The notes: a model not told the origin generated them from the sequence alone. Shown: positions 47,404 through 57,430, counted from the stretch's first letter. The stretch: 64,000 nt of DNA from Sphingobacterium sp. JB170 (GCF_900163865.1 NZ_FUKU01000026.1:248001-312000); one strand, 5' to 3'. A program made the numbers and translations.

Positions 47404-48762
47404 ATGTTCAAAAAAATACTAATAGCAAATAGAGGTGAGATCGCTCTCCGTATCATTCGTACATGCCGCGAAATGGGTATAAAGAGTGTAGCCGTCTATT
47501 CAACCGCCGACCGAGATAGTCTTCATGTGCGATTCGCTGATGAAGCGGTATGTATCGGTCCTCCGGCAAGTAAAGACTCCTACTTAAGCATACCAAATAT
47601 AATTTCTGCAGCCGAATTAACGAATGCCGATGCTATCCATCCAGGGTATGGTTTTCTTTCTGAAAACTCAAAATTCTCGGCCATTTGTGCCGACTATGGC
47701 ATCAAATTCATTGGAGCAACTGCGTCGCAAATTGAACGCATGGGTGACAAAGCATCCGCAAAAGAAACGATGAAAGCAGCAGGCGTGCCCACCGTTCCTG
47801 GTTCCCAAGGCTTGATTCCTGATGTTAAGGCAGGTATCAAATTAGCGCAGGAAATCGGATATCCAGTTATAATTAAAGCTACTGCCGGTGGTGGCGGTCG
47901 CGGAATGCGGATTATATGGAAAGACGAAGACTTCCAACACAGCTGGGACTCAGCGCGCCAAGAATCTGCGGCAGCATTTGGTAATGACGGTATCTACTTA
48001 GAAAAGTATGTAGAAGAACCTCGCCATATCGAGATTCAAGTAATTGGTGATCAATATGGAAAAGTTTGTCATCTTTCCGAACGAGACTGTTCCATTCAAC
48101 GACGTCATCAAAAATTAGTTGAAGAGGCACCTTCTCCGTTTATCACCCCTGAATTACGCAGAAAAATGGGTGAGGCAGCGATTAAAGGAGCAAAGGCAGT
48201 TAATTATGAAGGTGCTGGTACGATTGAATTCTTAGTTGACAAACATCGTAACTTCTACTTTATGGAAATGAACACCCGAATTCAAGTAGAACACCCGGTA
48301 ACTGAAGAGGTTATAAACTTTGATTTAATTAAGGAACAGATTAAAGTTGCTGCAGGAATTCCTATTTCGGGTAAAAATTACGAACCGTCCATGCATGCGA
48401 TTGAATGTCGTATAAATGCGGAAGATCCGTTCAATAATTTCCGTCCTTCTCCAGGTAAAATCACAAATTTCCATTCACCTGGTGGTCATGGTGTTCGAGT
48501 AGATACCCACGTATACGCGGGGTATACTATTCCGCCGAACTACGATTCCATGATCGCTAAACTCATTTGCGTTGCGCAAACTCGAGAAGAAGCCATCGAC
48601 ACGATGGAACGTGCATTGAGTGAGTTTGTCATTGAAGGAGTAAAAACGACTATTCCCTTGCATATGCGTTTAATGAGTGATCCAAACTTTAGAGCAGGGA
48701 ACTTTACCACGAAATTCATGGAGTCTTTTGACCTTACAGAATATCCAGAAGAAGAAAATTGA
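47404..48762 (+). CDS. accC: Biotin carboxylase of acetyl-CoA carboxylase
   Basis: AccC carboxylates biotin on AccB using ATP and bicarbonate. The 452-residue ATP-grasp enzyme has [20 protein letters not shown] at the start, the glycine-rich lid GGGGRGMR (about 162-169) and the active site [15 protein letters not shown] (about 285-299). The 102-bp gap after accB holds two small hairpins without U-tracts. A strong terminator follows. Confidence 0.98.
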   Translation: MFKKILIANRGEIALRIIRTCREMGIKSVAVYSTADRDSLHVRFADEAVCIGPPASKDSYLSIPNIISAAELTNADAIHPGYGFLSENSKFSAICADYGIKFIGATASQIERMGDKASAKETMKAAGVPTVPGSQGLIPDVKAGIKLAQEIGYPVIIKATAGGGGRGMRIIWKDEDFQHSWDSARQESAAAFGNDGIYLEKYVEEPRHIEIQVIGDQYGKVCHLSERDCSIQRRHQKLVEEAPSPFITPELRRKMGEAAIKGAKAVNYEGAGTIEFLVDKHRNFYFMEMNTRIQVEHPVTEEVINFDLIKEQIKVAAGIPISGKNYEPSMHAIECRINAEDPFNNFRPSPGKITNFHSPGGHGVRVDTHVYAGYTIPPNYDSMIAKLICVAQTREEAIDTMERALSEFVIEGVKTTIPLHMRLMSDPNFRAGNFTTKFMESFDLTEYPEEEN

Positions 48763-48784
48763 AAAATTTCTTTTACATAGGGAT

Positions 48785-48819
48785 AAAATACCATTCTTAC
48801 CAATAAGAATGGTATTTTT
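48785..48819 (+). terminator. Terminator after accC
   Basis: AAAATACCATTCTT (48785-48798) and AAGAATGGTATTTT (48805-48818) form a perfect 14-bp stem with a 6-base loop and a terminal T-tract. Confidence 0.9.
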
Positions 48820-48846
48820 GTTTCGGTCCGGAAATATAAAATTAAA

Positions 48847-49716
48847 ATGTCTAAATCCAACGAACTAATTCAAGCTATAAAAGATAAGGGAAAATCAATC
48901 GAGTCAGAGATGTCTTTTTTTGACCATATAGAGGTGCTTCGGTGGCATATTATACGGTCAGTACTCGCAATTGTTGTCTTTGCGGTATTATCTTTTACTT
49001 TTTACGACTTTGTATTCAACCAAATCATCATGGGCCCGAAGAACCTAGACTTCTGGACATATCGCATGATGTGTAAGGTTGGAGACCTATTAAGTCTAGA
49101 GGGATTTTGCGTAGAAAAAATTCCATTCAACATCATCAATACGGAACTAGCGGGCCAATTCATGTTACAGATAAACTCCTGTTTAATAATGGCTGTCGCA
49201 ATGGGGTTCCCCTACCTCCTATTCGAGGTATGGCTATTCATCAAACCCGCGCTCACTGATATCGAGCGTCGCTCTGCCCGTGGGTTCGTACTTTATGCAA
49301 CCGTTCTTTTTATCCTAGGTGCCCTTTTCGGTTACTATATTGTAGTACCGCTTTCGGTTAACTTTCTGGCGAACATTTCGCTAAGCGTGGAAATCACGAA
49401 CCAAATTACAATCGACTCGTATCTTTCGACTATTGCAACCCTAACGCTCGGATGTGGGGTTGTATTCCTATTGCCAATAATTGTGTTCATCATGTCGAAA
49501 TTAGGACTTATGACTCCAGAGTTTATGCGCGCCAGTCGACGTTATGCTGCCGTAATCATCTTAATTATTGCTGCTATTATCACGCCAACTGCGGATGTAA
49601 TTACGTTACTCACGGTAAGTGCACCAATGTTTATCCTGTATGAATTAAGTATTACAGTTTCTGCGAATGTTAAAAAAAGGAAGTTAGAAGCGGAAAAAGA
49701 ATTTTATAAAAATTAA
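48847..49716 (+). CDS. tatC: Sec-independent protein translocase TatC
   Basis: TatC is the receptor for twin-arginine signal peptides. The 289-residue protein has six membrane helices and the conserved N-terminal FFDHIEVLRWHIIRSV (the HLxELRxR equivalent). An extra loop of about 30 residues between helices 1 and 2 (PKNLDFWTYRMMCKVGDLL) is typical of Bacteroidota. No tatA lies next to it. A Tat-type substrate is encoded at 56442. Confidence 0.96.
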   Translation: MSKSNELIQAIKDKGKSIESEMSFFDHIEVLRWHIIRSVLAIVVFAVLSFTFYDFVFNQIIMGPKNLDFWTYRMMCKVGDLLSLEGFCVEKIPFNIINTELAGQFMLQINSCLIMAVAMGFPYLLFEVWLFIKPALTDIERRSARGFVLYATVLFILGALFGYYIVVPLSVNFLANISLSVEITNQITIDSYLSTIATLTLGCGVVFLLPIIVFIMSKLGLMTPEFMRASRRYAAVIILIIAAIITPTADVITLLTVSAPMFILYELSITVSANVKKRKLEAEKEFYKN

Positions 49717-49728
49717 AACGAAATAAAA

Positions 49729-50166
49729 ATGGCAAAGAAAATTGCAATAGGGAGTGATCACGCAGGATTTGAATACAAAGTTGCTATCGTTGACTTTTTA
49801 AAATTAGAAGGCTATACTGTGGACGATTTCGGTCCCGCATCTGCTGATTCTGTGGATTACCCAGATTTCGCACACCCAGTATCTTCAAGCGTTGAGGAGA
49901 AAAAAAGCGAACTTGGAATTCTAATTTGCGGAAGTGCAAACGGCGTGGCAATAACCGCCAATAAACACCAAGATATTCGCGCAGCAATCGCCTGGCAAAA
50001 TGAAATAGCCGCATTAGCGCGTCAGCATAACGACGCCAATGTCATATGTATACCGGCGCGATTCATCGATATTGAATTAGCAAAGAAAATCGTTAAAACC
50101 TTTCTTACAACTGAATTTGAAGGTGGCCGTCATGCTACCCGCGTCAATAAAATTTCTTGTAACTAA
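49729..50166 (+). CDS. rpiB: Ribose-5-phosphate isomerase B
   Basis: RpiB interconverts ribose 5-phosphate and ribulose 5-phosphate. The 145-residue protein has the family opening IAIGSDHAGFEYK, the catalytic cysteine region ICGSANGVAI (about 65-74) and the HNDANVICIPAR segment. It follows tatC by 12 bp and precedes the peptidase gene by 9 bp, so the three appear cotranscribed. Confidence 0.95.
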   Translation: MAKKIAIGSDHAGFEYKVAIVDFLKLEGYTVDDFGPASADSVDYPDFAHPVSSSVEEKKSELGILICGSANGVAITANKHQDIRAAIAWQNEIAALARQHNDANVICIPARFIDIELAKKIVKTFLTTEFEGGRHATRVNKISCN

Positions 50167-50175
50167 ACAATTGCA

Positions 50176-51741
50176 ATGATAAAAAACTGCTTAAAAACCC
50201 TTTTATTAATTCCGGTACTTTATGGGTGTGCTGTCGCTCAGGATCCGGTTCAAGTAAAGTATGCCAACTTCCTCACAGAAGAGGCTGCGAAGGTACATTT
50301 AACAACACTAACTTCCGAGGAATTTGAAGGACGAGGTACCGGACAAGAGGGTGGGAAAAAGGCTGCTCGCTACATTGCAGATAATTTTGAAACGTTGGGT
50401 CTACAAGCCCCTGTCGATGGTAGCTATTTTCAGCCCTTATCGTTAATTCGTAAAACATATAGCGTTAGGAACTTTTCAATCAACGATCAAGAATATAAAA
50501 ATGGCCGCGATTTTTATGTTCTGGGCGACAACCAAGTCACTGATTTCCAGACACAGGAAATAATATTTATCGGCTATGGTATTCAAGATGAAAAGCATAA
50601 TGATCTTGCGAATATTGACATTGAAAATAAAATCGTACTCTTAATCAACGAAGGCGAACCCATGGACGTTTCTGGTAATTCAGTCCTAACAGGTACAAAA
50701 AAACTGTCCGAATGGTCGACAAGCCGTGTCAAAAGGCTGCAAGAACTAGTAAAAAAGAATCCAAAATTAATCCTGTCAACGTCAAGCGCAGTTGCATCAA
50801 CGATTTCACGATTCGGTAGCAGAATAACTCAAGGTCGTTTTGAGATTGACCAAAAAGAGGATGGGCCGCCAGCTACTAATTTAAGTGCACCGGTAGTAAA
50901 TATCTCGGAAAACGTTGCTGACAAGATATTATCAGCAAACAACACGTCGATAAGCGAACAAAAAAAAGCGCCTAAAACGTTTGCCATTAATGCGGCATTG
51001 AATGCGCAAATGGGTGTTGTTAAAGAAAACTTTTCAGATCCAAATGTCCTAGGATTATTGCCTGGAACAGACCTTAAAGATGAGATCGTTATCATCTCCG
51101 GTCATTATGATCACGACGGTATTTTACCCGACGGTACAATCTTCCCTGGAGCAGATGATAATGGCTCGGGAACGGTTGGTGTGTTAGAACTTGCCAAAGT
51201 ATTTTCGCAAGCAAAAAAAGATGGGAAGGGTCCACGCCGGAGCATACTATTTATTGGCTTTGCTGCAGAAGAAAAAGGTTTATTAGGTTCGCAATTCTAC
51301 TCCGAAAACCCGGTATTCCCCTTAGAAAACACCGTAACCTGTCTCAATCTTGATATGATTGGCCGAATAGACGACAAACATCTTGAAGGAAATCACAATT
51401 ATATTCACGTAATAGGTTCCGACAAATTGAGCTCTGAGCTTTATGCAATCAATCGTCAAGCCAACGATAGCTACACGAAGATGGAACTGGATTACATGTA
51501 TGACGATCCTAAAGATCCGATGCGTATTTACTACCGTTCGGACCAGTACAACTTAGCGAAACATAAAATTCCAGTAATATTTTACTTCTCGGGGTTACAT
51601 CCACACTACCATACACCAGAGGATACCGTGGACAAAATCAATTTTTCAATGATGGTTAAAAGAGCTAAACTCGTCTTCCACACAGCGTGGGAAGTTGCAA
51701 ACAGAGACCAGCGTTTAAGAGTAGACAGCAACAAAGAATAA
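50176..51741 (+). CDS. M28 family metallopeptidase, exported
   Basis: The 521-residue protein has a signal peptide with a lipobox-like LYGC (Cys18), so it may be a lipoprotein. A PA-like domain (about 100-290) is inserted before the catalytic part, as in M28 aminopeptidases. The two-zinc site is complete: SGHYDHDG, ADDNGSGT, AAEEKGLLGS with the catalytic glutamate, LNLDMIG and the final HYHTPEDT. It likely trims peptides in the periplasm or at the cell surface. A strong terminator follows. Confidence 0.92.
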   Translation: MIKNCLKTLLLIPVLYGCAVAQDPVQVKYANFLTEEAAKVHLTTLTSEEFEGRGTGQEGGKKAARYIADNFETLGLQAPVDGSYFQPLSLIRKTYSVRNFSINDQEYKNGRDFYVLGDNQVTDFQTQEIIFIGYGIQDEKHNDLANIDIENKIVLLINEGEPMDVSGNSVLTGTKKLSEWSTSRVKRLQELVKKNPKLILSTSSAVASTISRFGSRITQGRFEIDQKEDGPPATNLSAPVVNISENVADKILSANNTSISEQKKAPKTFAINAALNAQMGVVKENFSDPNVLGLLPGTDLKDEIVIISGHYDHDGILPDGTIFPGADDNGSGTVGVLELAKVFSQAKKDGKGPRRSILFIGFAAEEKGLLGSQFYSENPVFPLENTVTCLNLDMIGRIDDKHLEGNHNYIHVIGSDKLSSELYAINRQANDSYTKMELDYMYDDPKDPMRIYYRSDQYNLAKHKIPVIFYFSGLHPHYHTPEDTVDKINFSMMVKRAKLVFHTAWEVANRDQRLRVDSNKE

Positions 51742-51789
51742 CGCAGAAAGGACAGTAAAATTAATGCCTTCCAGCTACACTAATTTTAA

Positions 51790-51825
51790 CAAGGCCTCTT
51801 TCGAATTTTAAAGAGGCCTTGTATT
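51790..51825 (+). terminator. Terminator after the M28 peptidase gene
   Basis: CAAGGCCTCTT (51790-51800) and AAGAGGCCTTG (51811-51821) form an 11-12-bp GC-containing stem with a short loop, followed by TATTTT. Confidence 0.8.
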
Positions 51826-51846
51826 TTAAAATCAGCGAAAGATCGC

Positions 51847-51893
51847 GGCTAAACTAATAGCCACCTACGGCATGGTCCGACACGGCTATTTTT
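51847..51893 (+). other. Two alternative hairpins upstream of the CbpA-like gene
   Basis: GGCTA (51847-51851) can pair with TAGCC (51858-51862). The same TAGCC, as ATAGCC (51857-51862), can instead pair with GGCTAT (51884-51889), which runs into TTTTT. The layout resembles an antiterminator/terminator pair, but the stems are short and no promoter is visible upstream. Confidence 0.25.
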
Positions 51894-52013
51894 CACCAAA
51901 GTGTTACACCCGTTGTAGCCTACTACAACTCGTACCGAGTCTCCACCTTGATGAACACTGACCACCAGAACAATACCAACATTAATTTGTTAATCAATTA
52001 AAATAGATTCAAA

Positions 52014-52913
52014 ATGGCATTCGTAGACTATTACACTATACTTGGGGTGGACAAGAAAGCAAGCCTCGCAGAAATAAAAAAAGCGTACCGTAAACTAGCA
52101 CGAAAATACCACCCAGACATCAACCCGAATGATGAAATAGCCAAACAAAAATTTCAAGAAATTAATGAAGCTAATGAAGTCCTGACGGACACGGAAAAAC
52201 GAAAAAAATATGACCAATACGGGGAAAATTGGAAAAATGGGGACACTTTTCAGCAAGGATCACGCAACGCGAATAACGATGGATACTCACCATTTGAATC
52301 CCAAGATTATGGTTATTCGGGAAACTATGATGAGGAACAGTTTTCTGACTTTTTCGAGCAGATGTTCGGAAGTCGACGAGGTGGCGGCCACCAGCCAAAA
52401 TTTAGAGGAAATGATATAAATGCGAATCTAGAGCTCACACTCCAAGCAGCATATTCGACGCATCAAGAAACATTCAATATAAACGGTAAAAACATACGGA
52501 TTACAATACCTGCAGGAATCGCAGATCGGCAACGGATTCGTCTAGCAGGTCAAGGTACGCCTGGTATTAACGGTGGACCTGCAGGTGATCTATATATCGC
52601 GGTACATATTCTCCCCGACGCTAAGTTTACGCGTAAAGGAAACGATCTCTATGCCGATATACCAGTTGATCTATACTCGATGTTACTCGGCGGGGAGATA
52701 TTAATAAATACGTTTGGCGGAAAAATAAAAGTCAAAGTAAAACCCGAAACAAAAAATGAGACGGTGATTCGCCTAAAAGGAAAAGGTTTTCCGCTCTACA
52801 AAAAAGAAGGACAATTCGGAGACTTGTTGGTCAAACTTCAAGCACAATTGCCGGTCGCATTGACGGATGAAGAAAAAACACTAATACAAAGGCTTGTAGA
52901 ACTAAGAAAATAG
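52014..52913 (+). CDS. cbpA: CbpA-like DnaJ-family co-chaperone
   Basis: The 299-residue protein has a J domain (about 4-70) with the HPD motif in KYHPDINP, a Gly/Asp/Tyr-rich linker (about 70-125) and the two beta C-terminal substrate domains, but no zinc-finger repeats. That makes it a class B protein of the CbpA/DnaJ2 type working with DnaK. The adjacent CbpM-like gene 4 bp downstream supports the CbpA assignment. Confidence 0.9.
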   Translation: MAFVDYYTILGVDKKASLAEIKKAYRKLARKYHPDINPNDEIAKQKFQEINEANEVLTDTEKRKKYDQYGENWKNGDTFQQGSRNANNDGYSPFESQDYGYSGNYDEEQFSDFFEQMFGSRRGGGHQPKFRGNDINANLELTLQAAYSTHQETFNINGKNIRITIPAGIADRQRIRLAGQGTPGINGGPAGDLYIAVHILPDAKFTRKGNDLYADIPVDLYSMLLGGEILINTFGGKIKVKVKPETKNETVIRLKGKGFPLYKKEGQFGDLLVKLQAQLPVALTDEEKTLIQRLVELRK

Positions 52914-52917
52914 TAAA

Positions 52918-53190
52918 ATGGAAACACAGATGATACGAATCGTAGACTTTTGTAGGTCACATCAAATAGAAATCAATTTCGTCGAAAAACTATCTGAATA
53001 CGGACTTATTGCGCTTGTTATAGATAAGGGCGAAATGTATGTCATGGAAGAAGAACTACTCCCATTGGAACAATTTACCAGCTGGCATTATGAGTTAGAG
53101 ATGAATTTCCCCGGCATTGAAGTAGCACAGAATCTGTTATCTAAAATAAAGACATTACAACAAGAAATTCAGGTATTAAAAAATAGTTAA
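52918..53190 (+). CDS. CbpM-like chaperone modulator
   Basis: This small protein (90 residues) starts METQMIRIVDFCRSHQIEINFVEKLSEYGL and ends in a coiled-coil-like LLSKIKTLQQEIQVLKN. The layout fits the MerR-like CbpM family, which binds the J domain of CbpA and inhibits it. Sequence similarity to E. coli CbpM is weak; the position directly after the CbpA-like gene carries the assignment. Confidence 0.75.
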   Translation: METQMIRIVDFCRSHQIEINFVEKLSEYGLIALVIDKGEMYVMEEELLPLEQFTSWHYELEMNFPGIEVAQNLLSKIKTLQQEIQVLKNS

Positions 53191-53218
53191 TTGAAAACCT
53201 TTAGGGAAGAAAAACAAG

Positions 53219-53632
53219 CTATTCTATATCAAATCGATTACGTCTAGACTGCTTTTTATGAGACTGCTTTTTCTTTCGGTCTAGGCGTCTTAATATAACA
53301 GACCGAGGGACTTTGGTTGCCTTTCGTAACTTCTCAGGCTCGAGTGCCTGTTCTAACAAGTTGAAAAATCGTCCCACCACAATCTGCTTATTCTTCAACT
53401 GACTCCGGTCGGCGGATGCATCTAGCTGTAAAACTCCTTCGTTAGTAATACGATTCGATAACTTTCTTAAAATGACATCCTTCTGTGGCTGAGTGAAAAA
53501 TGCTGAATCCCAAACATTCCAAAAAAGTGAAACTTTCGATTCAACTTTATTCACATGCTGCCCCCCCGCTCCCCCCGAACGAGATGTCTTGAAATGCAAT
53601 TCTGGATAAATTAGATCTTTGTTCAAAAACAT
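53219..53632 (-). CDS. arfB: Alternative ribosome-rescue factor / peptidyl-tRNA hydrolase ArfB
   Basis: ArfB (YaeJ) releases peptides from ribosomes stalled without a stop codon. The 137-residue protein carries the catalytic GGQ in TSRSGGAGGQHVNKVESKV (about 17-35) and the basic C-terminal tail (RLDRKKKQSHKKQSRRNRF) that enters the empty mRNA channel. The anticodon-recognition domain of true release factors is absent. I prefer the ATG at 53632 to an in-frame upstream start at 53677, because the family starts there and the -7 box lies between them. Confidence 0.93.
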   Translation of the reverse strand: MFLNKDLIYPELHFKTSRSGGAGGQHVNKVESKVSLFWNVWDSAFFTQPQKDVILRKLSNRITNEGVLQLDASADRSQLKNKQIVVGRFFNLLEQALEPEKLRKATKVPRSVILRRLDRKKKQSHKKQSRRNRFDIE

Positions 53633-53637
53633 AGTGG

Positions 53638-53645
53638 CAAATTTA
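53638..53645 (-). promoter_or_regulatory. -7 element TAAATTTG abutting arfB
   Basis: An exact TAnnTTTG match with only 5 bases before the ATG at 53632; a leaderless mRNA is predicted. Confidence 0.45.
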
Positions 53646-53835
53646 AGATTATTCCAAACAAAATTATTGCAAAACAATTATATAAGCATGCTTATATTTA
53701 CCGAAAATTAATCGGGCGTACAATTGAATACCTTAGAAAAGGTTCAACATATGCACTGGACTCATTACTATATAATAGTGTTCACGCTCACATTTCGCAC
53801 AACACCTAAAAACATAAAGGTCAAAAAATAAAAAT

Positions 53836-54972
53836 ATGAAAATTGGAATCGTCTGTTATCCTACTTTTGGAGGAAGTGGTGTCGTAGCGACAGAACTTGG
53901 AAAAGCGTTGGCTTCGAATGGCCACGAAATCCATTTTATTACCTATTCGCAACCGGCGCGATTGGATTTCTTTTCCGAAAACCTTTATTATCATGAGGTT
54001 GCCGTTGCACAATACCCACTTTTTGACTTCTCTCCTTATGAATCAGCATTAGCTAGTAAAATGGTGGACGTTGTCAAATTTGAAAAGCTAGATCTTCTAC
54101 ATGTACATTACGCAATTCCGCACGCGTCGGTGGCCTATCTCGCTAAACAAATCCTAGCAACCCACGGCATACATATTCCCGTTGTGACTACTTTACATGG
54201 CACCGATATTACACTTGTTGGAAAAGACAAAAGCTTTAGTCCAGTTGTGACTTTTTCAATTAATCAGTCCGACGGAGTAACGACTGTTTCAGAAAGCCTG
54301 AAAGCACAAACACTAGAGTTTTTTGACATTCAAAAAGATATTCGCGTCATTCCAAATTTCATTGATTTTTCCCGTTTTCACAATAATAACAAAGAACATT
54401 TCAAAAAAGCAATTGCGCCAGGTAATGAGCGAATCATCACGCATACATCCAACTTCCGAAAAGTAAAAAACACAAAGGATGTTATTAGTATTTTCAAAAA
54501 AATAAATGATGCGCTTCCAAGCAAGTTGCTTATGGTCGGAGATGGTCCCGAACGCCGCGAGACCGAAGAGCTAGCACGTCATTTGGGGATTAGTCACGAT
54601 GTACGATTCTTGGGAAAACAGGACGCAATTGAAGAAATTTTATCTGTATCCGATTTATTTCTAATGCCCTCATCCTCGGAGAGCTTTGGTCTCGCTGCAC
54701 TCGAGGCAATGGCTTGCCATGTCCCTGTAGTTTCGAGTAACGTTGGCGGGCTACCCGAACTAAACCAACACGGTATAAGTGGCTATTTAAGTAGCATTGG
54801 GGATATCGAGGAGATGTCAAAAAACGCATTAAAAATTCTTGAAGACGACGATCGGCTATCCACCTTTAAAAACTCGGCATACAAACGGGCAAAAGATTTT
54901 GACCTCGTACGAATTCTCCCGTTATATGAATCCTATTATCAAGAAGTAATACAGTCCACGAAAAAAGCTTAG
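53836..54972 (+). CDS. bshA: N-acetyl-alpha-D-glucosaminyl L-malate synthase
   Basis: BshA joins GlcNAc from UDP-GlcNAc to L-malate, the first step of bacillithiol synthesis. The 378-residue GT-B/GT4 glycosyltransferase has KIGIVCYPTFGGSGVVATEL at the start, HVHYAIPHA, TTLHGTDITLVG and the GT4 E-x7-E region in SSSESFGLAALEAMA (about 277-291). Bacillithiol is made by many Bacteroidota as well as Firmicutes. bshB and bshC are not in the window. It is followed after 66 bp by pyrH, which has its own -7 box. Confidence 0.94.
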   Translation: MKIGIVCYPTFGGSGVVATELGKALASNGHEIHFITYSQPARLDFFSENLYYHEVAVAQYPLFDFSPYESALASKMVDVVKFEKLDLLHVHYAIPHASVAYLAKQILATHGIHIPVVTTLHGTDITLVGKDKSFSPVVTFSINQSDGVTTVSESLKAQTLEFFDIQKDIRVIPNFIDFSRFHNNNKEHFKKAIAPGNERIITHTSNFRKVKNTKDVISIFKKINDALPSKLLMVGDGPERRETEELARHLGISHDVRFLGKQDAIEEILSVSDLFLMPSSSESFGLAALEAMACHVPVVSSNVGGLPELNQHGISGYLSSIGDIEEMSKNALKILEDDDRLSTFKNSAYKRAKDFDLVRILPLYESYYQEVIQSTKKA

Positions 54973-55001
54973 ATTATAGTTAATGCGAAGAAAAAATGTT
55001 T

Positions 55002-55009
55002 TATCTTTG
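55002..55009 (+). promoter_or_regulatory. -7 element TATCTTTG before pyrH
   Basis: An exact TAnnTTTG match with a predicted leader of about 25 bases. Confidence 0.5.
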
Positions 55010-55038
55010 GCTTTTGGAAATGCTCCAAAAAAACAATC

Positions 55039-55743
55039 ATGAAATATAAACGTATCTTACTAAAACTCAGTGGTGAAGCTCTAATGGGCGATCAAAGCTA
55101 TGGCATCGACATCAATCGGGTGATGCAATACGCTAACGACATTAAAGAAATTCATAGCCAAGGTCTAGAAATTGCAATTGTAATCGGAGGTGGAAATATC
55201 TATCGCGGCCTAAGTGCTGAAAAGTCTGGAATGGATCGTGTGCAAGCAGACTATATGGGGATGTTAGCAACGGTTATCAATAGCATGGCATTACAAGATG
55301 CGATCGAAAAGGTTGGTATTAAAACTCGGTTGTTAACTGCTATCAAAATGGAACAAATATGCGAACCATTTATTCGTAGACGGGCAGTTCGACACCTTGA
55401 AAAAGGAAGAATAGTCATCTTTGGAGCAGGAACGGGTAACCCTTATTTCACAACCGATACGGCGGCTTCTTTACGGGCTATAGAGATCAATGCAGATGCG
55501 GTATTAAAGGGTACACGTGTAGACGGAATATATACCGCAGACCCTGAAAAAGACCCTTCCGCAAAACGTTACGATACGATCTCTTTTCAAGAGGTATATG
55601 AAAAAGGTTTAAATGTAATGGACATGACGGCATTTACTTTATGCCAAGAAAACAATTTACCAATAGTTGTTTTCGATATGAATAAACCAGGGAATCTAAA
55701 AAAATTAGCAGATGGTACCCACGTTGGTACGGTTGTTCGCTAA
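55039..55743 (+). CDS. pyrH: UMP kinase
   Basis: PyrH phosphorylates UMP to UDP. The 234-residue amino-acid-kinase-fold protein opens with [13 protein letters not shown], has [10 protein letters not shown] and [13 protein letters not shown], and [12 protein letters not shown] near the ATP site. It is followed 26 bp later by frr, the common pyrH-frr order. Confidence 0.98.
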   Translation: MKYKRILLKLSGEALMGDQSYGIDINRVMQYANDIKEIHSQGLEIAIVIGGGNIYRGLSAEKSGMDRVQADYMGMLATVINSMALQDAIEKVGIKTRLLTAIKMEQICEPFIRRRAVRHLEKGRIVIFGAGTGNPYFTTDTAASLRAIEINADAVLKGTRVDGIYTADPEKDPSAKRYDTISFQEVYEKGLNVMDMTAFTLCQENNLPIVVFDMNKPGNLKKLADGTHVGTVVR

Positions 55744-55769
55744 GCTATTGCACAAGAAATATAAATAAT

Positions 55770-56333
55770 ATGAATGAACTAATCTCCTTAGAACTTGATG
55801 ACTGCAAAGAGAAAATGACTAAAGCATTGACTCATACAGAATCTGAGTTGACGAAAATCAGAGCGGGGAAGGCAACGCCCTCAATGTTGGACGGTGTCTC
55901 TATCGATTATTATGGCAGTATGACTCCCCTTTCTCAAGTGAGTAATATCAACACTACCGATGCAAGAACCATCGTTATTCAACCGTGGGAAAAAAACACA
56001 TTGGGAGCTATTGAAAAGGCTATCATTGATTCTAACTTAGGACTGAACCCTCAAAATGACGGTTTAATCATACGATTAGCAATCCCACCTTTAACCGAAG
56101 AGAGACGACGCGACCTTGTTAAAAAAGTAAAAGAAGAAACTGAAAAAGGAAGGATCGCCGTTCGAAATATTCGTAAAGATGCTAATGAGTCAATTAAAAA
56201 GTTAAAAAATGACGGTATTTCTGAGGACGAGATTAAAGCGGGGGAAGCTGAAGTACAAAAACATACTGATGCCTATATAGTAAAAGTAGATGCGTTATCA
56301 GAATTGAAAGAGAAAGACATCATGACTGTCTAA
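55770..56333 (+). CDS. frr: Ribosome recycling factor
   Basis: RRF splits post-termination ribosomes together with EF-G. The 187-residue protein has the helical-bundle motifs (KIRAGKATPSMLDGVSIDYYG near 30-50; VRNIRKDAN near 130) and the domain II beta segment with VQPWEKNTL-type IVIQPWEKN. A perfect 22-bp hairpin follows the stop. Confidence 0.98.
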   Translation: MNELISLELDDCKEKMTKALTHTESELTKIRAGKATPSMLDGVSIDYYGSMTPLSQVSNINTTDARTIVIQPWEKNTLGAIEKAIIDSNLGLNPQNDGLIIRLAIPPLTEERRRDLVKKVKEETEKGRIAVRNIRKDANESIKKLKNDGISEDEIKAGEAEVQKHTDAYIVKVDALSELKEKDIMTV

Positions 56334-56350
56334 AGATTTTCAACATATTA

Positions 56351-56398
56351 TCTGAAATGAAAAAAGGATTCTAAAAAGAATCCTTTTTTCATTTCAGA
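56351..56398 (+). terminator. Long perfect terminator hairpin after frr
   Basis: Arms 56351-56372 and 56377-56398 are perfect inverted repeats of 22 bases around an AAAA loop. The core is GGATTCT/AGAATCC flanked by A6 and T6, so it can terminate in both directions. Confidence 0.9.
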
Positions 56399-56441
56399 TT
56401 TTTCCATATCTTACATTTTAAGTCACCAATGTAAACAACAC

Positions 56442-57413
56442 ATGCAAAACAGTAGAAGAAAATTCTTGAGGCAGGCAGGACTGGGGTTATCCGCTGCATT
56501 CTTAACACCATATTTGAATTCTTGCGAATCAAAGATCGGAAACGGCCCTTTCGACAACTTAGGACTTCAACTATATTCTATTCGTGATATCGTCAATGCA
56601 GATCCGATAACAACATTAAAAACTATAGGAACAATTGGTTACAAGCATGTGGAAACCTTCGGGGTCGACGCCCAGGCTGGTACATATTGGGGACTCTCCA
56701 TTGCTGAACTCAAAAAAGTTTTAAACGACAATAATATAAAAACCCACAGCGGTCATTATGATATGTCTAAATACCTTAGTTCAAAATACACAAAAAGCGA
56801 AAATCTTGAAAAATATATTGAGATAGCGCATCAATTAGATCAAAAATATGTAATTGCACCGGTGATGGGGATGGATGACCTGAACAACTTAAAAGTTGAA
56901 GATTATCAATATGCAGCTGAACAACTCAATAAAGTGGGTGAGATGGCGAAAAAAGCTGGTATCAAAATCGCATACCATAATCATTTTTGGGAATTTAGAA
57001 ACTTTGCAAACGGTACAAAAGGACTTGATATATTAATCGCTTTCACCGAACCGGACTTAGTAGACTTTGAACTCGATATCTATTGGATTGAAAAAGCCGG
57101 ATTAAATGCACAGTCCTATTTTGAAAAATATCCAGGGCGCTTTAAGCTATGGCACTTAAAAGATATGGATAAGAAATTCACTTCACCAATTATTGGTGAA
57201 GCTTATGACGAAGCACCGCTTGATAGCATTTTCGCTAAAATACGCTATACAGAGGTGGGAACCGGCGCAATAGACTATATAAATATTGCGCAATACGCAG
57301 AAAAGGCAGGACTAGAATATGCCATGGTTGAACAGGACGATATCTATCTTCCAAATAAATTCGAAAGCTTAAAGAAGAGTTTCGATTACGTCCAAAACTA
57401 TATCACTAAATAA
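56442..57413 (+). CDS. Tat-exported sugar phosphate isomerase/epimerase-like lipoprotein
   Basis: The 323-residue protein starts with a twin-arginine signal (SRRKFLRQAG) leading to a lipobox-like LNSC (Cys about 28), so it is probably a Tat-secreted lipoprotein. The rest is an AP_endonuc_2/xylose-isomerase-like TIM barrel with metal-binding candidates in HSGHYDM, AYHNHFWEF, DFELDIYWI, WHLKDMD and MVEQDD. Homologues act on sugars or inositols; the substrate is unknown. TatC is encoded at 48847. Confidence 0.85.
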   Translation: MQNSRRKFLRQAGLGLSAAFLTPYLNSCESKIGNGPFDNLGLQLYSIRDIVNADPITTLKTIGTIGYKHVETFGVDAQAGTYWGLSIAELKKVLNDNNIKTHSGHYDMSKYLSSKYTKSENLEKYIEIAHQLDQKYVIAPVMGMDDLNNLKVEDYQYAAEQLNKVGEMAKKAGIKIAYHNHFWEFRNFANGTKGLDILIAFTEPDLVDFELDIYWIEKAGLNAQSYFEKYPGRFKLWHLKDMDKKFTSPIIGEAYDEAPLDSIFAKIRYTEVGTGAIDYINIAQYAEKAGLEYAMVEQDDIYLPNKFESLKKSFDYVQNYITK

Positions 57414-57430
57414 TATCATCAGCGAACATG

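Noticed and set aside
53633-53677. Upstream start for arfB
   Set aside because: It would place the -7 box inside the coding sequence and add residues absent from the family.
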